This document shows, in pieces, positions 46,663 to 55,225 of a stretch of DNA of 64,000 nt (its first letter is position 1; each line of letters opens with the position of its first letter). A model generated the notes under the pieces. The model was not told where the DNA came from. It made no database searches and saw only the letters and a list, made by a program, of their open reading frames with translations. Location: NCBI GenBank assembly GCA_005778405.1, contig SXOA01000183.1, forward strand, positions 1 through 64,000, given 5' to 3'. The stretch comes from Planctomycetaceae bacterium. Its GTDB lineage: Bacteria > Planctomycetota > Planctomycetia > Pirellulales > Pirellulaceae. Made by a program: the position numbers and the translations under genes.

Positions 46663-47481
46663 TTACATAGCCCGCATCAGTATCTCCCCTCGCCCTCCCT
46701 CAAGCAAATCGCCGTTATAGAGATCGTAGGAACTCGCAAACAGTTCCTCAGCGACGGGAAAGTCCTTGCGCCGCAACTCGCTCAAGAGGAGAGGCAGAAA
46801 GTCCGGCTGGCAGCGGCAGGCGAGGTGAAAAGTAGGAAGCAGGGGGGGCAGTTTGGAACCCAAAAACCCGAGGGTGCCCCGTTTCATGCCCGCCCCGTGA
46901 CGGATGCCGCTTTCGCCGAAGAGCAGGATTGTTCCGGCCAGCATGTTGAAGCCGGCCAGGTCCCCCACGTTGCCGCCGATGGCAATCAAGCCGCGGCGGA
47001 GGGAGTGACCAATTTCGTTGCCGGCGTCTCCACCAATCAGGATTGTTCCGCCCGTCATCCCTTGAGCGCTGCCCCGATAGGCCGCGCCGACCAAATGCCC
47101 GGCCCGGCCCCGGACATGAATGAAGCCGCCATGCATTTCGCCGCCGACCCAGTCGCCGGCATCGCCCAGCACATGGATTTCGCCACCTCGCATCCCGCTG
47201 CCGATGTGCCGTCCGCCATTCCCCTCGACGACGAGCTTGCCGCTCGTCATCTTTGCGCCGATCCAGTGGACACCGGATAGGTCTCCTTCCCACTCCATAA
47301 CACCATCGGTCGCATCGCCGCTGATGGCGAAGAACTCCGCCAGCGACAGTCGGAGGCTCCCCTGGAACATCGGCAGCTTTTCGATCGCGGCTAGCGACTT
47401 GCCGCGGACAACGTCCGGCGTGATCCCTTCCACTTCCAGGGGAACAGCGGACCTGGATTTGAGCGACAGTCGCAGGGGCAT
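46663..47481 (-). CDS. fwdC: Formylmethanofuran dehydrogenase subunit C
   Basis: A 272-residue beta-helix subunit of the Fwd/Fhc complex. It is built of G-x-x-x-G/M-x-x-G repeats (GNGGRHIGSGMRGGEIHVLGDAGDWVG is one pair; GAAYRGSAQGMTGGTILIGGDAG another). VEGITPDVVRGKSLAAIEKLPMFQG is the typical N-terminal block also seen in glutamate synthase C-terminal domains. A short C-terminal tail differs from GltB, so FwdC is preferred. It is followed by comEC on the same strand after 42 bases. fwdB lies 5.4 kb downstream, split off by comEC and imuAB. Confidence 0.92.
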   Translation of the reverse strand: MPLRLSLKSRSAVPLEVEGITPDVVRGKSLAAIEKLPMFQGSLRLSLAEFFAISGDATDGVMEWEGDLSGVHWIGAKMTSGKLVVEGNGGRHIGSGMRGGEIHVLGDAGDWVGGEMHGGFIHVRGRAGHLVGAAYRGSAQGMTGGTILIGGDAGNEIGHSLRRGLIAIGGNVGDLAGFNMLAGTILLFGESGIRHGAGMKRGTLGFLGSKLPPLLPTFHLACRCQPDFLPLLLSELRRKDFPVAEELFASSYDLYNGDLLEGGRGEILMRAM

Positions 47482-47514
47482 TGGATTTTCGGAACCGAAA
47501 CCGAAACGGTGTGC

Positions 47515-48030
47515 CTAACTATTGGCGTTGGCATTGAATGCCGCCTTCACATCTTCCTGCATCAGGATGACGACACTCCAAATTCCGATTGGTATTCCGA
47601 TCAGGCAGCAGCAATTGCCGACGTTCACCATGGCCACGACCGACGCGGCAATGCCGACTCCGCGCATCTTTTGCCGCATCATCTGGACCGCGCCGAAAAT
47701 GATGAAAAAATTCACCAACAAAAAGAGGCATTGAATGACAGCTGCCTGCGGACCATTGGCACCCTTTTGGAACTCCTGCAGGAACGGTGGCGCATTGGGG
47801 TCAATCGGAGGAGGCGGACCGAGCGCCATGACGATGCTGACGATGGTCAAAATCAAGCCGAGAACGCCCGTGATCAACAGCCCAATGGCGGGTGCCATGA
47901 GCTTGGCACCCAGGGGTTGGCCTCCTCCCGGCGGACCAGCGAAGTTGGGACTGGAATAGGGATTCGGCGCGCCATAGGGATTCTGGCCGTAGGGATTCTG
48001 GTCGCCAAAAGGGCTGGGGTTATTGGACAT
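47515..48030 (-). CDS. Small membrane protein with Asn/Pro/Gly/Tyr-rich N-terminus
   Basis: A 171-residue protein. Residues 1-38 are low complexity (FGDQNPYGQNPYGAPNPYSS, then GPPGGGQ). Four hydrophobic segments follow at about 45-68, 92-112, 118-140 and 142-158, with a CCCLIG run in the last. This PYG-head plus small membrane domain is common in planctomycetes; function unknown. The ATG at 48030 begins MSNNPSPFG. Confidence 0.82.
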   Translation of the reverse strand: MSNNPSPFGDQNPYGQNPYGAPNPYSSPNFAGPPGGGQPLGAKLMAPAIGLLITGVLGLILTIVSIVMALGPPPPIDPNAPPFLQEFQKGANGPQAAVIQCLFLLVNFFIIFGAVQMMRQKMRGVGIAASVVAMVNVGNCCCLIGIPIGIWSVVILMQEDVKAAFNANANS

Positions 48031-48177
48031 GAGAATCTCGGAAAGGAAATGGCAGAGCGGGACTTGAGACTGTGGAAAAAGATAACCTACCGCCAGGGAG
48101 CTGAGAAGCATCCGCAGCCCAAATCGGCGTTTTGGGTCAGCGAGCCGATTTCTCCGCGCCCCGAACCCAGCGGCAAT

Positions 48178-49482
48178 CTAGTTCTCAAGCGGTCGCTCGC
48201 CGACCTTGATTACCAGCGGCATTTCCTCGCCGTCGCGCCAGATCATAAGCCTGGCACCCGAGCCAATCTTCGTATCGGAGATGACCGTGGTCATCTGGGC
48301 GGGCGAAGTAATCGGCACGTCATTCCAGGTGAGGACGACGTCTCCCGTGCGCAGGCCGACGCGAGCGGCCGGAGAACCGACGACGACCTCCACGACAAAA
48401 ACGCCGCGCGGCGGATCGAGCCCCAGATTCTTGGCGGTTTCGTCGGCGAGTTCGACAGGACGAATACCAAGAAATCCCCGGTGGATTTGCCCATCCAGCA
48501 ACAGGCGATCATAAACGCGGCGAACCACACTGCTGGGAATGGCGAAGCTGATTCCTTGGTAATTATCCCCCACGATGGCCGTGTTGATGCCGACGACTTT
48601 GCCGTGGGTATTCACCAGAGGCCCACCGCTGTTGCCGGGGTTGACCGCCGCGTCGGTTTGCAGGAAGTCTTGGAAGGGGGTACCAACTTTTCCCGCGCGG
48701 TGCTTGGCGCTCACGATGCCGCTGGTAACGGTTTGATCCAAACCATAAGGACTTCCCATCGCCCAGACCAGCGAGCCGACTTCCAGATTTTCGCTGTCAC
48801 CCCATTCGGCCGCAATCAGTCCTTTTGCGACTACCTTCAGGACTGCGACGTCGCTTTCACCGTCATAGCCGATGAGCTGGGCGGGAACGTCCTTACGTCC
48901 ATCACTCAGTCGCACCAGGATTTTCTGGGCGTTCTTGATGACGTGATAGTTGGTGATGATGTAGCCGCGGTTATCGACCACCACGCCCGAGCCTTGCCCT
49001 GGCGGCGGATTGGGGAAATAAGGCCGGTCCAGCGAGGGAAAGGTCGAAGTGTTGGTGGCTCTGCCGAAATCGACGGCACTGATATGCACAACGCTGGGGG
49101 CCACTCGCCGTGTCACCATTTGCGAATTGCGGGAAAACTGGGCGAGCGGATCTCCTTGGAGCTCCTGCTTGGCCTGGTCGTGCTCCGCCCGCATCTTGCC
49201 GCGCGTCGCCGAGTAATTCGTCTCTTCAATCACATAAGGCACGACGTAGGAAATGGTCAGCAGCGCTCCCAGAAAGACAAGCAGCCACAGCAACTTGGCC
49301 CACGCCAATTTCACTCGCATCACTTCGCTGCTCGGTCCCCGGTCCGGCAGCACCACTTGCGTATAAATAATTTCCGTCTGCGGATGCATCGCCTGGGGAT
49401 TGGCATAGAACGAAGCGGGTACCTCGGCGGCAGGAGGCGGCGGAGTAGCCTCGGGAAGATTTTTTGGGCTGAATTCATCCAT
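48178..49482 (-). CDS. HtrA/DegP-like membrane-anchored serine protease
   Basis: A 434-residue S1C protease. A membrane segment (LLWLLVFLGALLTISYVVPYV, about residues 65-86) follows a Pro-rich cytoplasmic head, as in DegS-type enzymes. The catalytic triad is His in YIITNYHVIK, Asp in GESDVAVLKV and Ser in NPGNSGGPLVN. One C-terminal PDZ domain (GFLGIRPVELADETAKNLGL; SPAARVGLRTGDVVLTWND) binds exposed C-termini. A role in envelope protein quality control is expected. The ATG at 49482 is preferred over upstream TTG/ATG options at 49500 and 49497. Confidence 0.95.
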   Translation of the reverse strand: MDEFSPKNLPEATPPPPAAEVPASFYANPQAMHPQTEIIYTQVVLPDRGPSSEVMRVKLAWAKLLWLLVFLGALLTISYVVPYVIEETNYSATRGKMRAEHDQAKQELQGDPLAQFSRNSQMVTRRVAPSVVHISAVDFGRATNTSTFPSLDRPYFPNPPPGQGSGVVVDNRGYIITNYHVIKNAQKILVRLSDGRKDVPAQLIGYDGESDVAVLKVVAKGLIAAEWGDSENLEVGSLVWAMGSPYGLDQTVTSGIVSAKHRAGKVGTPFQDFLQTDAAVNPGNSGGPLVNTHGKVVGINTAIVGDNYQGISFAIPSSVVRRVYDRLLLDGQIHRGFLGIRPVELADETAKNLGLDPPRGVFVVEVVVGSPAARVGLRTGDVVLTWNDVPITSPAQMTTVISDTKIGSGARLMIWRDGEEMPLVIKVGERPLEN

Positions 49483-49678
49483 ACGCAAACCTGCCATCAA
49501 AATCGCGCTCCAAGCGGTTGGTCAAAGCCTGTTGGCAGCGACCGGGTTATTATAGGCGAATGGGGCGAGGGGACGCCAGAAACTTTGGCAAAATTCTGCC
49601 ATGCAGGCAGAGGGCTGGGGGTTTTTGGCAAGAATCTCGCTTGCCTGTCAAATTCCATCGGCGGTATTCTGGCCATCG

Positions 49679-50350
49679 ATGTTCAACATTTGGGAAAATC
49701 CGCACTTTCCGCCCCCCAGCGAAGCTGGCCCGGACGGGTTGCTCATGACGGGCGGGTCGCTGGCTCCGGCCTGGATGATGGAAGCCTACAAGAGCGGCAT
49801 TTTCCCCATGCCCCTGAATTACGAGCATCGACGGTCTCTCGCCTGGTTCTCTCCGGACCCGCGCGGCATTCTGGAACTGGAGGCCATGCATGTTTCCCGG
49901 CGGCTGGCACGGAGGCTTCGCCGGGGAGAGTTTCAGTTCACCATCAACCGGGCCTTCGCCCAGGTCGTCGAAGCTTGCGCTGCTCCTCGCCCCCAGGACA
50001 CCGGCTGTTGGTTGACGCTGGCCATGCAGAACGCGTACTTTGCTTTGCACGAACTTGGCACGGCCCACAGCGTGGAAGCCTGGTCGAACGGGGAACTCGC
50101 CGGCGGCGTATTTGGGATTACGATCGGCGGCTTCTTTGCCGGGGAGTCAATGTTCTCGCGCTGCACGGATGGGTCGAAGGCCGCCCTGTCCTTTCTGGTG
50201 AATCATCTGCGCCAGCGTGGCTTTGGACTCCTCGATGTGCAGTGGACCAACGAGCACACCCGGAGCCTGGGGGCTGTCGATATCCCACGCGAAGAGTATC
50301 TTCGGCGACTGGCGGCGGCAATCGCTTTGCCGGTGAAGTTTGCGGACTAA
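49679..50350 (+). CDS. aat: Leucyl/phenylalanyl-tRNA-protein transferase
   Basis: A 223-residue N-end-rule enzyme that adds Leu or Phe to N-terminal Arg/Lys of proteins, marking them for ClpS/ClpAP. FPPPSEAGPDGLLMTGGSLAP, AYKSGIFPMP, LAWFSPDPRGIL, the catalytic region GVFGITIGGFFAGESMFSR and LLDVQWTNEHTRSLGAVDIPR are all in order. The start at 49679 (MFNIWENPHFPPP) fits the family better than 49601. Divergent from the HtrA-like gene. Confidence 0.95.
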   Translation: MFNIWENPHFPPPSEAGPDGLLMTGGSLAPAWMMEAYKSGIFPMPLNYEHRRSLAWFSPDPRGILELEAMHVSRRLARRLRRGEFQFTINRAFAQVVEACAAPRPQDTGCWLTLAMQNAYFALHELGTAHSVEAWSNGELAGGVFGITIGGFFAGESMFSRCTDGSKAALSFLVNHLRQRGFGLLDVQWTNEHTRSLGAVDIPREEYLRRLAAAIALPVKFAD

Positions 50351-50365
50351 TGGAGAACGAACCGC

Positions 50366-50728
50366 TCACTCCGGCTGAACTTTGTTCTGCTCGGAGTTAG
50401 TCGGCCGGCTTTGCGGATTTCCTTGCCGGCGCAGCCTTCCACTATCTCCAATCAGCCGGAGCAGAGACCGCTTGATCTGCGTTTCGCTTTGCTCCACGGC
50501 CGAGTTGGCCACGTCTTGCGCGGAAGCATCCAGCGGCACCCCTTGCTCCTGGCAGGACTTTGCCAGCACCTGGCTGAGCCGCGAAACCTCGCTCCATTCC
50601 TTGCGGTCGGCGGCCTGAATGAGATGGTCGAGCGCACCGGGCAGGTTCTCGACGACCCGATCAATGCGCAGATTGGCATCCGCCAGCTTGCGGCTCAGCG
50701 AGCCGAGATTCGGCAATGGTTGTGACAC
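50366..50728 (-). CDS. Small helical hypothetical protein (120 aa)
   Basis: A predicted helical, soluble protein (LADANLRIDRVVENLPGALDHLIQAADRKEWSEVSRLSQVLAKSCQE) with a disordered basic tail. The middle resembles a helical-bundle partner protein such as an Hpt-like or TPR fragment, but no His motif is seen. It is convergent with aat. Function unknown. Confidence 0.7.
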   Translation of the reverse strand: MSQPLPNLGSLSRKLADANLRIDRVVENLPGALDHLIQAADRKEWSEVSRLSQVLAKSCQEQGVPLDASAQDVANSAVEQSETQIKRSLLRLIGDSGRLRRQGNPQSRPTNSEQNKVQPE

Positions 50729-50748
50729 GGTAGCCCCCCTCTTCGAAA

Positions 50749-51084
50749 CTAAGCCGCGCGGCGCATTGGCAATGCACTCCGGCGGCTGACATGGACTTGC
50801 TCCAGGACCAATCGAATCACGGACTCGCTGGCGTCCTGCATAATCTGGTCGCGATGCCGAGCCGCCTTCGCCCCCTCTTCTGCTATGAGCCGGTCCGTTT
50901 CCACTTCAATGACCGCGGCTCCCCGAGCCCGGATATAGCCGCGGGCCTCCGCGCCCGAGACAGCATGCATGCGGTGAGAAACTCGGTCCCACACGGCCAG
51001 GCGGCTGCGGCTGGCAACTTTGTCGGCCAGCAACTCGGGTTTATGGGTGGCGAACAGGCGAAGAAGCAGGCCGGGCAATGTCAT
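50749..51084 (-). CDS. Small hypothetical protein (111 aa)
   Basis: Begins MTLPGLLLRLFATHKPELL after AGGACCGCCCC at good spacing. It has a beta part (VWDRVSHRMHAVSGAEARGYIRARGAAVIEVETDRLI) and a C-terminal helix (QDASESVIRLVLEQVHVSRR). No signal. It precedes the 120-residue gene by 20 bases, so the two are probably one operon. Family not recognised. Confidence 0.68.
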   Translation of the reverse strand: MTLPGLLLRLFATHKPELLADKVASRSRLAVWDRVSHRMHAVSGAEARGYIRARGAAVIEVETDRLIAEEGAKAARHRDQIMQDASESVIRLVLEQVHVSRRSALPMRRAA

Positions 51085-51422
51085 GGGGCGGTCCTTCTGG
51101 CGTGAACCCTGAAACGGAATCCTTTGTCCCAAGTGGCGCATGCGGAACGCGGGACGCTGGTATTCAATCGTTACCTGCCAGGCACCCGCTGCATCCTTGA
51201 CGGCAACTTGCCGAACGCAAGCATTGCGTAAGCTATCACGAGCCGGGAGCGACTCTTCCCTCGTCTGAGCCCTTTTTCCGTTCAATCCCTACTCCCCTCC
51301 CAGCCGATACAATGCACACTAGCCCGATGCGCAAGCCAGGGTAGCGACGTAACCGTTACCACTTGACCAGGCGATACAGGTTTCCTAGGTTGCAAATACA
51401 CAGTCGGTTTGAGGCCCCAACC
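51085..51422. other. 338-base gap with nothing recognised
   Basis: Between the small hypothetical gene and tRNA-Cys. It should hold promoters for both. I see no repeat, hairpin or protein frame I would support. Confidence 0.5.
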
Positions 51423-51494
51423 GGGGCTGTAGCCAAGTGGCTAAGGCAGCGGATTGCAAATCCGCCATCGTGAGTTCGACTCTCACCAGCCCCT
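51423..51494 (+). tRNA. tRNA-Cys (anticodon GCA)
   Basis: Acceptor GGGGCTG (51423-51429) pairs with CAGCCCC (51487-51493), with the T discriminator typical of tRNA-Cys. The anticodon arm GGATTGCAAATCC exposes GCA. The T-arm GTGAGTTCGACTCTCAC is perfect. A strong terminator follows at once. Confidence 0.96.
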
Positions 51495-51512
51495 CTCTTC
51501 TGTGAAGCCTCC

Positions 51513-51547
51513 GCCCCAAGACAACTTGCGTTGTCTTGGGGCTTTTT
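51513..51547 (+). terminator. Rho-independent terminator of tRNA-Cys
   Basis: A perfect 13-base stem, GCCCCAAGACAAC (51513-51525) with GTTGTCTTGGGGC (51530-51542), with a TTGC loop and five T residues. Confidence 0.95.
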
Positions 51548-51613
51548 CATTTCTTGCATTTCTTGGCCCGAGTGCGTTGTTACAGCAGCCGTCGCTGGCT
51601 ATTTGTGCTCGTG

Positions 51614-52012
51614 ATGTTCCAAGTGGCCATAATCGGCGAGGGCAACGTCAAGTTGACCCCCGTCGTGTATGACGGCAGCCTCGAACGGCCGTTCCAGTTC
51701 GCCGTCGAAGCTCAGCAGTAGCCCAACGACGCGATTCCAAACCCCGCGAAAGCCGCGACAACCAGGTTTCGCCGCGATGGAAAGGCAACGGCGGCCAGAA
51801 CAACTGTCACTTCCATCGGTTTGCACCAGTCGGACCCGTGGTTATGCTTAAAAGGCACAGTGATTAAGGACGGCACTTTGGCGCTTTCCGAAATCAAGGC
51901 CGGAAAAACCGATGGACGAAAGGACGTCAGGCTCGCCGTTTATAAAACGGCCCCCACAGTGGTCCGCATCGGACGAAACGACGGGCAATACGTGTTCGGC
52001 ATCGGCAAGTGA
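51614..52012 (+). pseudogene. Possible decayed gene with one in-frame stop
   Basis: A plus-strand frame from ATG at 51614 (MFQVAIIGEGNVKLTPVVYDGSLERP starts it) to the TGA at 52010-52012 is interrupted only by a TAG at 51719-51721. The second part (LKGTVIKDGTLALSEIKAGKTDGRKD, then VRIGRNDGQYVFGIGK) is also protein-like. I do not recognise the family. It could be a pseudogene, two chance frames, or a case of an altered stop. No other feature was found in 51548-52476 except the EF-G leader. Confidence 0.3.
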
Positions 52013-52476
52013 CCGTTTGCTGCTGTACAAACGGTAGAAATCGATCGCCTGCCCCGCTATGTTGCCAGTCGTCCTATCAGGCGATTATCAGGATATTTTC
52101 CTTGACACCCGCTTTGGTCCCCGATTTGACCTTTCCGTCGATACGCTTTGCGTTATTATTAGGGATTGCAATGATCTGCCCTGCGCCCTCGCTTGAGCGG
52201 CACTGGCTGGACTTTCCCTGAAAGGGTCTCCCTCCTCCTTTCCGTGAACCCCGGCCGCGAAAGAGCCCACCTGCGAGTGCGGGGTATCGAAATTGCAACA
52301 GGCTGTTGGTTGGCCCGCTAAGGGTGCCGTTTTGGCCGATAGCTCGTCGATTCTTCACATTAACGTAAGTATCCCCTCCCTTCCCCCGACTATTCAGGAG
52401 CTTGATTTCTGCCTTCTGTTCCGCGGCCCTGCATTTGCAGCCGCTGGGACAACCCGGCTTAATCCCAAGGTGACGT
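52013..52476. other. EF-G upstream region
   Basis: 464 bases without a gene. TTGACC at 52126 and an AT-rich patch (TTATTATTAG) at 52153 could form part of the fusA promoter, but spacing is poor. AAGGTGA lies six bases before the EF-G start. Confidence 0.35.
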
Positions 52477-54564
52477 ATGGACCTCACAAAAGTTCGCAAC
52501 TTCGGTATCTCCGCCCACATCGACTCCGGCAAAACGACGCTCAGCGAGCGGATTCTGTTTTATTCCGGTCGGATCTACAAAATGGGAGAGGTTAAGGGGA
52601 GCGGCGACGGCGCGGTGATGGACCACATGGAGCTCGAGAAGGAGCGGGGGATCACGATCACCAGTGCCGCCACGCATCTCGATTGGGATGGGCACACGAT
52701 GAACCTCATCGATACCCCCGGCCACGTGGACTTTACCATTGAGGTCGAGCGCTCGCTCCGCGTTTTGGACGGGGCCATTCTGGTGCTCTGCGCGGTGGGC
52801 GGCGTGCAGTCGCAATCGATGACCGTCGATCGGCAGATGAAGCGGTACAAAATTCCCCGGCTGGCATTCATCAACAAGATGGACCGAACTGGGGCCCGGC
52901 CGTTTTCGATTGTCGATGACGTGAAGGCTAAGCTAGGTGTGGACGCCTGCTTGATGCAGTATCCGATGGGCGCTGGCGAAACGTTCGTCGGCATGATCGA
53001 TCTGATCCGCCTCAAGGCCTTTTATTTTGACGGCCCGAAAGGTGAGGATGTGCGCGAGGAGCCGGTGCCGGCGGAGTATGAAGCGGAAGTCAAGAAGTAC
53101 CGGCATCACATGCTCGAGACGTTGGCGATGTACAGCGACGAGTTGATGGAACTTTTGCTTCAGGAGGAAGAGCCCGGTGAAGAATTGATTTACAAAGTGG
53201 CGACCGCTGCGGTGCAGCAGCAAGGATTCACACCTGTGTTTGTCGGCTCAGCCTATAAAAACAAGGGTGTGCAGCCACTGCTGGACGCGATCGTCCGCTA
53301 TTTGCCCAATCCGCTGCAAAAGGAAATGAAGGCCAAGAACTGGGCCAAACCGGACGAAGCCGTGCCGCTCGAATCGGACCCGAACAAGCCGTTCGTCGGA
53401 ATGGCGTTCAAGCTGGTCGAAGACCAGCACGGCCAGCTCACGTTCATGCGGGTTTATCAGGGAAAAGTGAGCAAAGGGGACATGGTCTACAACCAGCGGA
53501 CCAGCCGCAAGGAGCGTTTCAGCCGCATCGTGAAGATGCATGCCGACAAGCGCGAGGAAGTGGATACGGCGGAGGCCGGCGACATCGTGGCAATCATGGG
53601 AATCGACTGCGCCAGCGGCGATACGTTCGCCGCCGATACCAAGTTCTGCACGCTGGAGAGCATGTTCGTGCCGGCCCCGGTCATCAAGGTCGCCGTCAGC
53701 CCCGTCAGCCGGGGAGATGCCGACAAAATGAGCAAAGCTCTGCAGAGGTTCCGCAAGGAAGACCCAACGTTCAACGTCTTCAACGACGAAGAGACCAGCG
53801 AGACCATTATCGCGGGGATGGGTGAGCTGCATCTGGAAATCTATGTGGAGCGGATTAAGCGCGAATACAAAGTGGAACTGGAAGTCGGCGCGCCGAAGGT
53901 AAGTTACCGCGAAGCTCCCACCCGCAAGGCCGAGTGGAATTACAAACACAAGAAACAGACTGGCGGCAGCGGGCAATATGCACATATCGTCGGTTACTTC
54001 GAGCCACTGCCCGCAGACTCGGAGGAGACCTTCGTGTTTGAAGACGAGGTAAAAGGTGGCCGCATCCCCAAGAACTTCATACCTTCCGTCGAGAAGGGGT
54101 TCCGCACGGTCGTCGGTAAGGGACCGCTGGCGGAATATCCTGTCGTCGGGCTGAAGGCGGTGCTGGAAGACGGCTCGTACCATGAAGTGGATTCGTCGGA
54201 CCGGGCCTTCCAGACCTGTGCCGAGGGCTGTTTCCGCGAGCACTTCAAAGACACCAAGCCCGCGATCCTTGAACCGATCATGAAGGTCGAGATTGAGTGC
54301 CCGGAGAATTTCCAAGGGGCCATCACCGGCGACCTCAACAGCCGCCGCGGCCTGATCGTTCATAGCGAGATGCGGGACAATGTTGCCAACATCATTGCCG
54401 AAGTCCCGCTGGCCGAAACCTTCGGCTACTCGACCGACATTCGCAGCATGTCGCAGGGGCAAGGGACGTTCACGATGGAACTGGCCTGCTATCGCAAGGT
54501 TCCCGGCAATGTGCAAGAAGAGATCATCGCCGACAAGAAGAAGCAGCTCGTGGGCGCGAAGTAA
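52477..54564 (+). CDS. fusA: Elongation factor G (spd/mitochondrial-like type)
   Basis: A 695-residue translocase GTPase. G1 is NFGISAHIDSGKTTLSERIL (the usual bacterial form is AHIDAGKTTTTERIL), G3 is DTPGHVDF and G4 NKMDRTGA. All five domains are present, with domain IV SGQYAHIVGYFEPL and the C-terminal SMSQGQGTFTMELACY. The RNFGISAHIDSGKTTLSER start is characteristic of mitochondrial EF-G1 and of the related spdEFG1 group in spirochaetes, planctomycetes and deltaproteobacteria. Such genomes usually have other EF-G copies. The gene stands outside the usual rpsL-rpsG-tufA cluster. Confidence 0.95.
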   Translation: MDLTKVRNFGISAHIDSGKTTLSERILFYSGRIYKMGEVKGSGDGAVMDHMELEKERGITITSAATHLDWDGHTMNLIDTPGHVDFTIEVERSLRVLDGAILVLCAVGGVQSQSMTVDRQMKRYKIPRLAFINKMDRTGARPFSIVDDVKAKLGVDACLMQYPMGAGETFVGMIDLIRLKAFYFDGPKGEDVREEPVPAEYEAEVKKYRHHMLETLAMYSDELMELLLQEEEPGEELIYKVATAAVQQQGFTPVFVGSAYKNKGVQPLLDAIVRYLPNPLQKEMKAKNWAKPDEAVPLESDPNKPFVGMAFKLVEDQHGQLTFMRVYQGKVSKGDMVYNQRTSRKERFSRIVKMHADKREEVDTAEAGDIVAIMGIDCASGDTFAADTKFCTLESMFVPAPVIKVAVSPVSRGDADKMSKALQRFRKEDPTFNVFNDEETSETIIAGMGELHLEIYVERIKREYKVELEVGAPKVSYREAPTRKAEWNYKHKKQTGGSGQYAHIVGYFEPLPADSEETFVFEDEVKGGRIPKNFIPSVEKGFRTVVGKGPLAEYPVVGLKAVLEDGSYHEVDSSDRAFQTCAEGCFREHFKDTKPAILEPIMKVEIECPENFQGAITGDLNSRRGLIVHSEMRDNVANIIAEVPLAETFGYSTDIRSMSQGQGTFTMELACYRKVPGNVQEEIIADKKKQLVGAK

Positions 54565-54606
54565 TAGGGCAAATTTCAACCCGCTTGAATGCATAGCGCC
54601 CGTCGC

Positions 54607-54635
54607 AAGACCTCAGCTTTGGCCGGGGTCTTTTT
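54607..54635 (+). terminator. Rho-independent terminator of EF-G gene
   Basis: AAGACCTC (54607-54614) pairs with GGGGTCTT (with one G-T pair), extended after a mismatch, and runs into five T residues. It overlaps the last codons of the convergent gene at 54613-54960. Confidence 0.75.
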
Positions 54636-54960
54636 GTTGCGCTGGATTGCTTCGACGGCGACTGACACCAATGGCGTTGATGATGGTGCAAATCCAATAG
54701 ACCATTCCCCAAAGAGTGGCAGCAGGTGCAACGAAGAAAATCGAGCAAGCGACGATGATGATAACTGGGTCGGTCGTCGGCTGCGAATTTGTTGCCGCCT
54801 TTGCAAACGCTTGCATCGCCACATAGGAGATTAGACCGGAAAGGCCGATGGTGGGCGGTGCGAGACCGATTACAACTACCAGCAAGATGATCAGGCGGAG
54901 CGAAGTGTTTCGGGGTGACTCAGGGATTACTGGCGACTTGTAGGGATTTGGGTCAGCCAT
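54613..54960 (-). CDS. Small two-helix membrane protein (115 aa)
   Basis: Begins MADPNPYKSPVIPE, a Pro-rich head often seen in planctomycete small membrane proteins. Two long hydrophobic segments follow (LIILLVVVIGLAPPTIGLSGLISYVAM, about 23-49, and VIIIVACSIFFVAPAATLWGMVYWICTII, about 64-92), with a basic tail. Function unknown. The stop lies inside the EF-G terminator. Confidence 0.75.
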   Translation of the reverse strand: MADPNPYKSPVIPESPRNTSLRLIILLVVVIGLAPPTIGLSGLISYVAMQAFAKAATNSQPTTDPVIIIVACSIFFVAPAATLWGMVYWICTIINAIGVSRRRSNPAQQKDPGQS

Positions 54961-55039
54961 GAGAGTTCCGTATTGGACGCATTTACTCCGGCCCAGTAAA
55001 CTAAAGGGGTCTGACCAGAGTATTACCGGAAACCATTCC

Positions 55040-55225
55040 ATGTCCAACAAAGAACTCGTTTTGGAAGCCGTGAATGAGCTGGCGGACGATGCCTCGCTCG
55101 ATGAGTTCGCCGAGCGAATCCAGATTCTGGACGCGATTCGCCGCGGCGAGCGCGCTGCCGACAACGGCCAAATTGTGACGCATGATGAACTCAAGGCGAG
55201 GGTCGCCACATGGACTACAAAGTAG
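55040..55225 (+). CDS. Putative antitoxin
   Basis: A 61-residue acidic helical protein (MSNKELVLEAVNELADDASLDEFAERIQILDAIRRGERAAD is split by its helices) of the kind paired with RelE/ParE toxins. IRRGERAADNGQIVTHDELKARVATW has the usual C-terminal toxin-binding helix. It overlaps the toxin gene by 16 bases, the classic order. It probably represses its own promoter, which lies in the 80 bases upstream. Confidence 0.85.
   Translation: MSNKELVLEAVNELADDASLDEFAERIQILDAIRRGERAADNGQIVTHDELKARVATWTTK

Noticed and set aside
43882-47280. Plus-strand open frame of 1132 codons
   Set aside because: It is antisense to comEC and fwdC, both of which have clear family motifs. Its translation is charged and without domains, as expected for the shadow of a GC-rich gene.
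46663-47481. Glutamate synthase large-subunit fragment
   Set aside because: The beta-helix is shared with GltB, but the length, N-terminus and presence of fwdB nearby favour FwdC.
47509-50400. Plus-strand open frame of 963 codons
   Set aside because: Antisense to the small membrane protein and HtrA-like genes and in another frame over aat. No family features.
53248-54594. Minus-strand frame of 448 codons over EF-G
   Set aside because: Shadow of the EF-G gene, whose motifs are complete.
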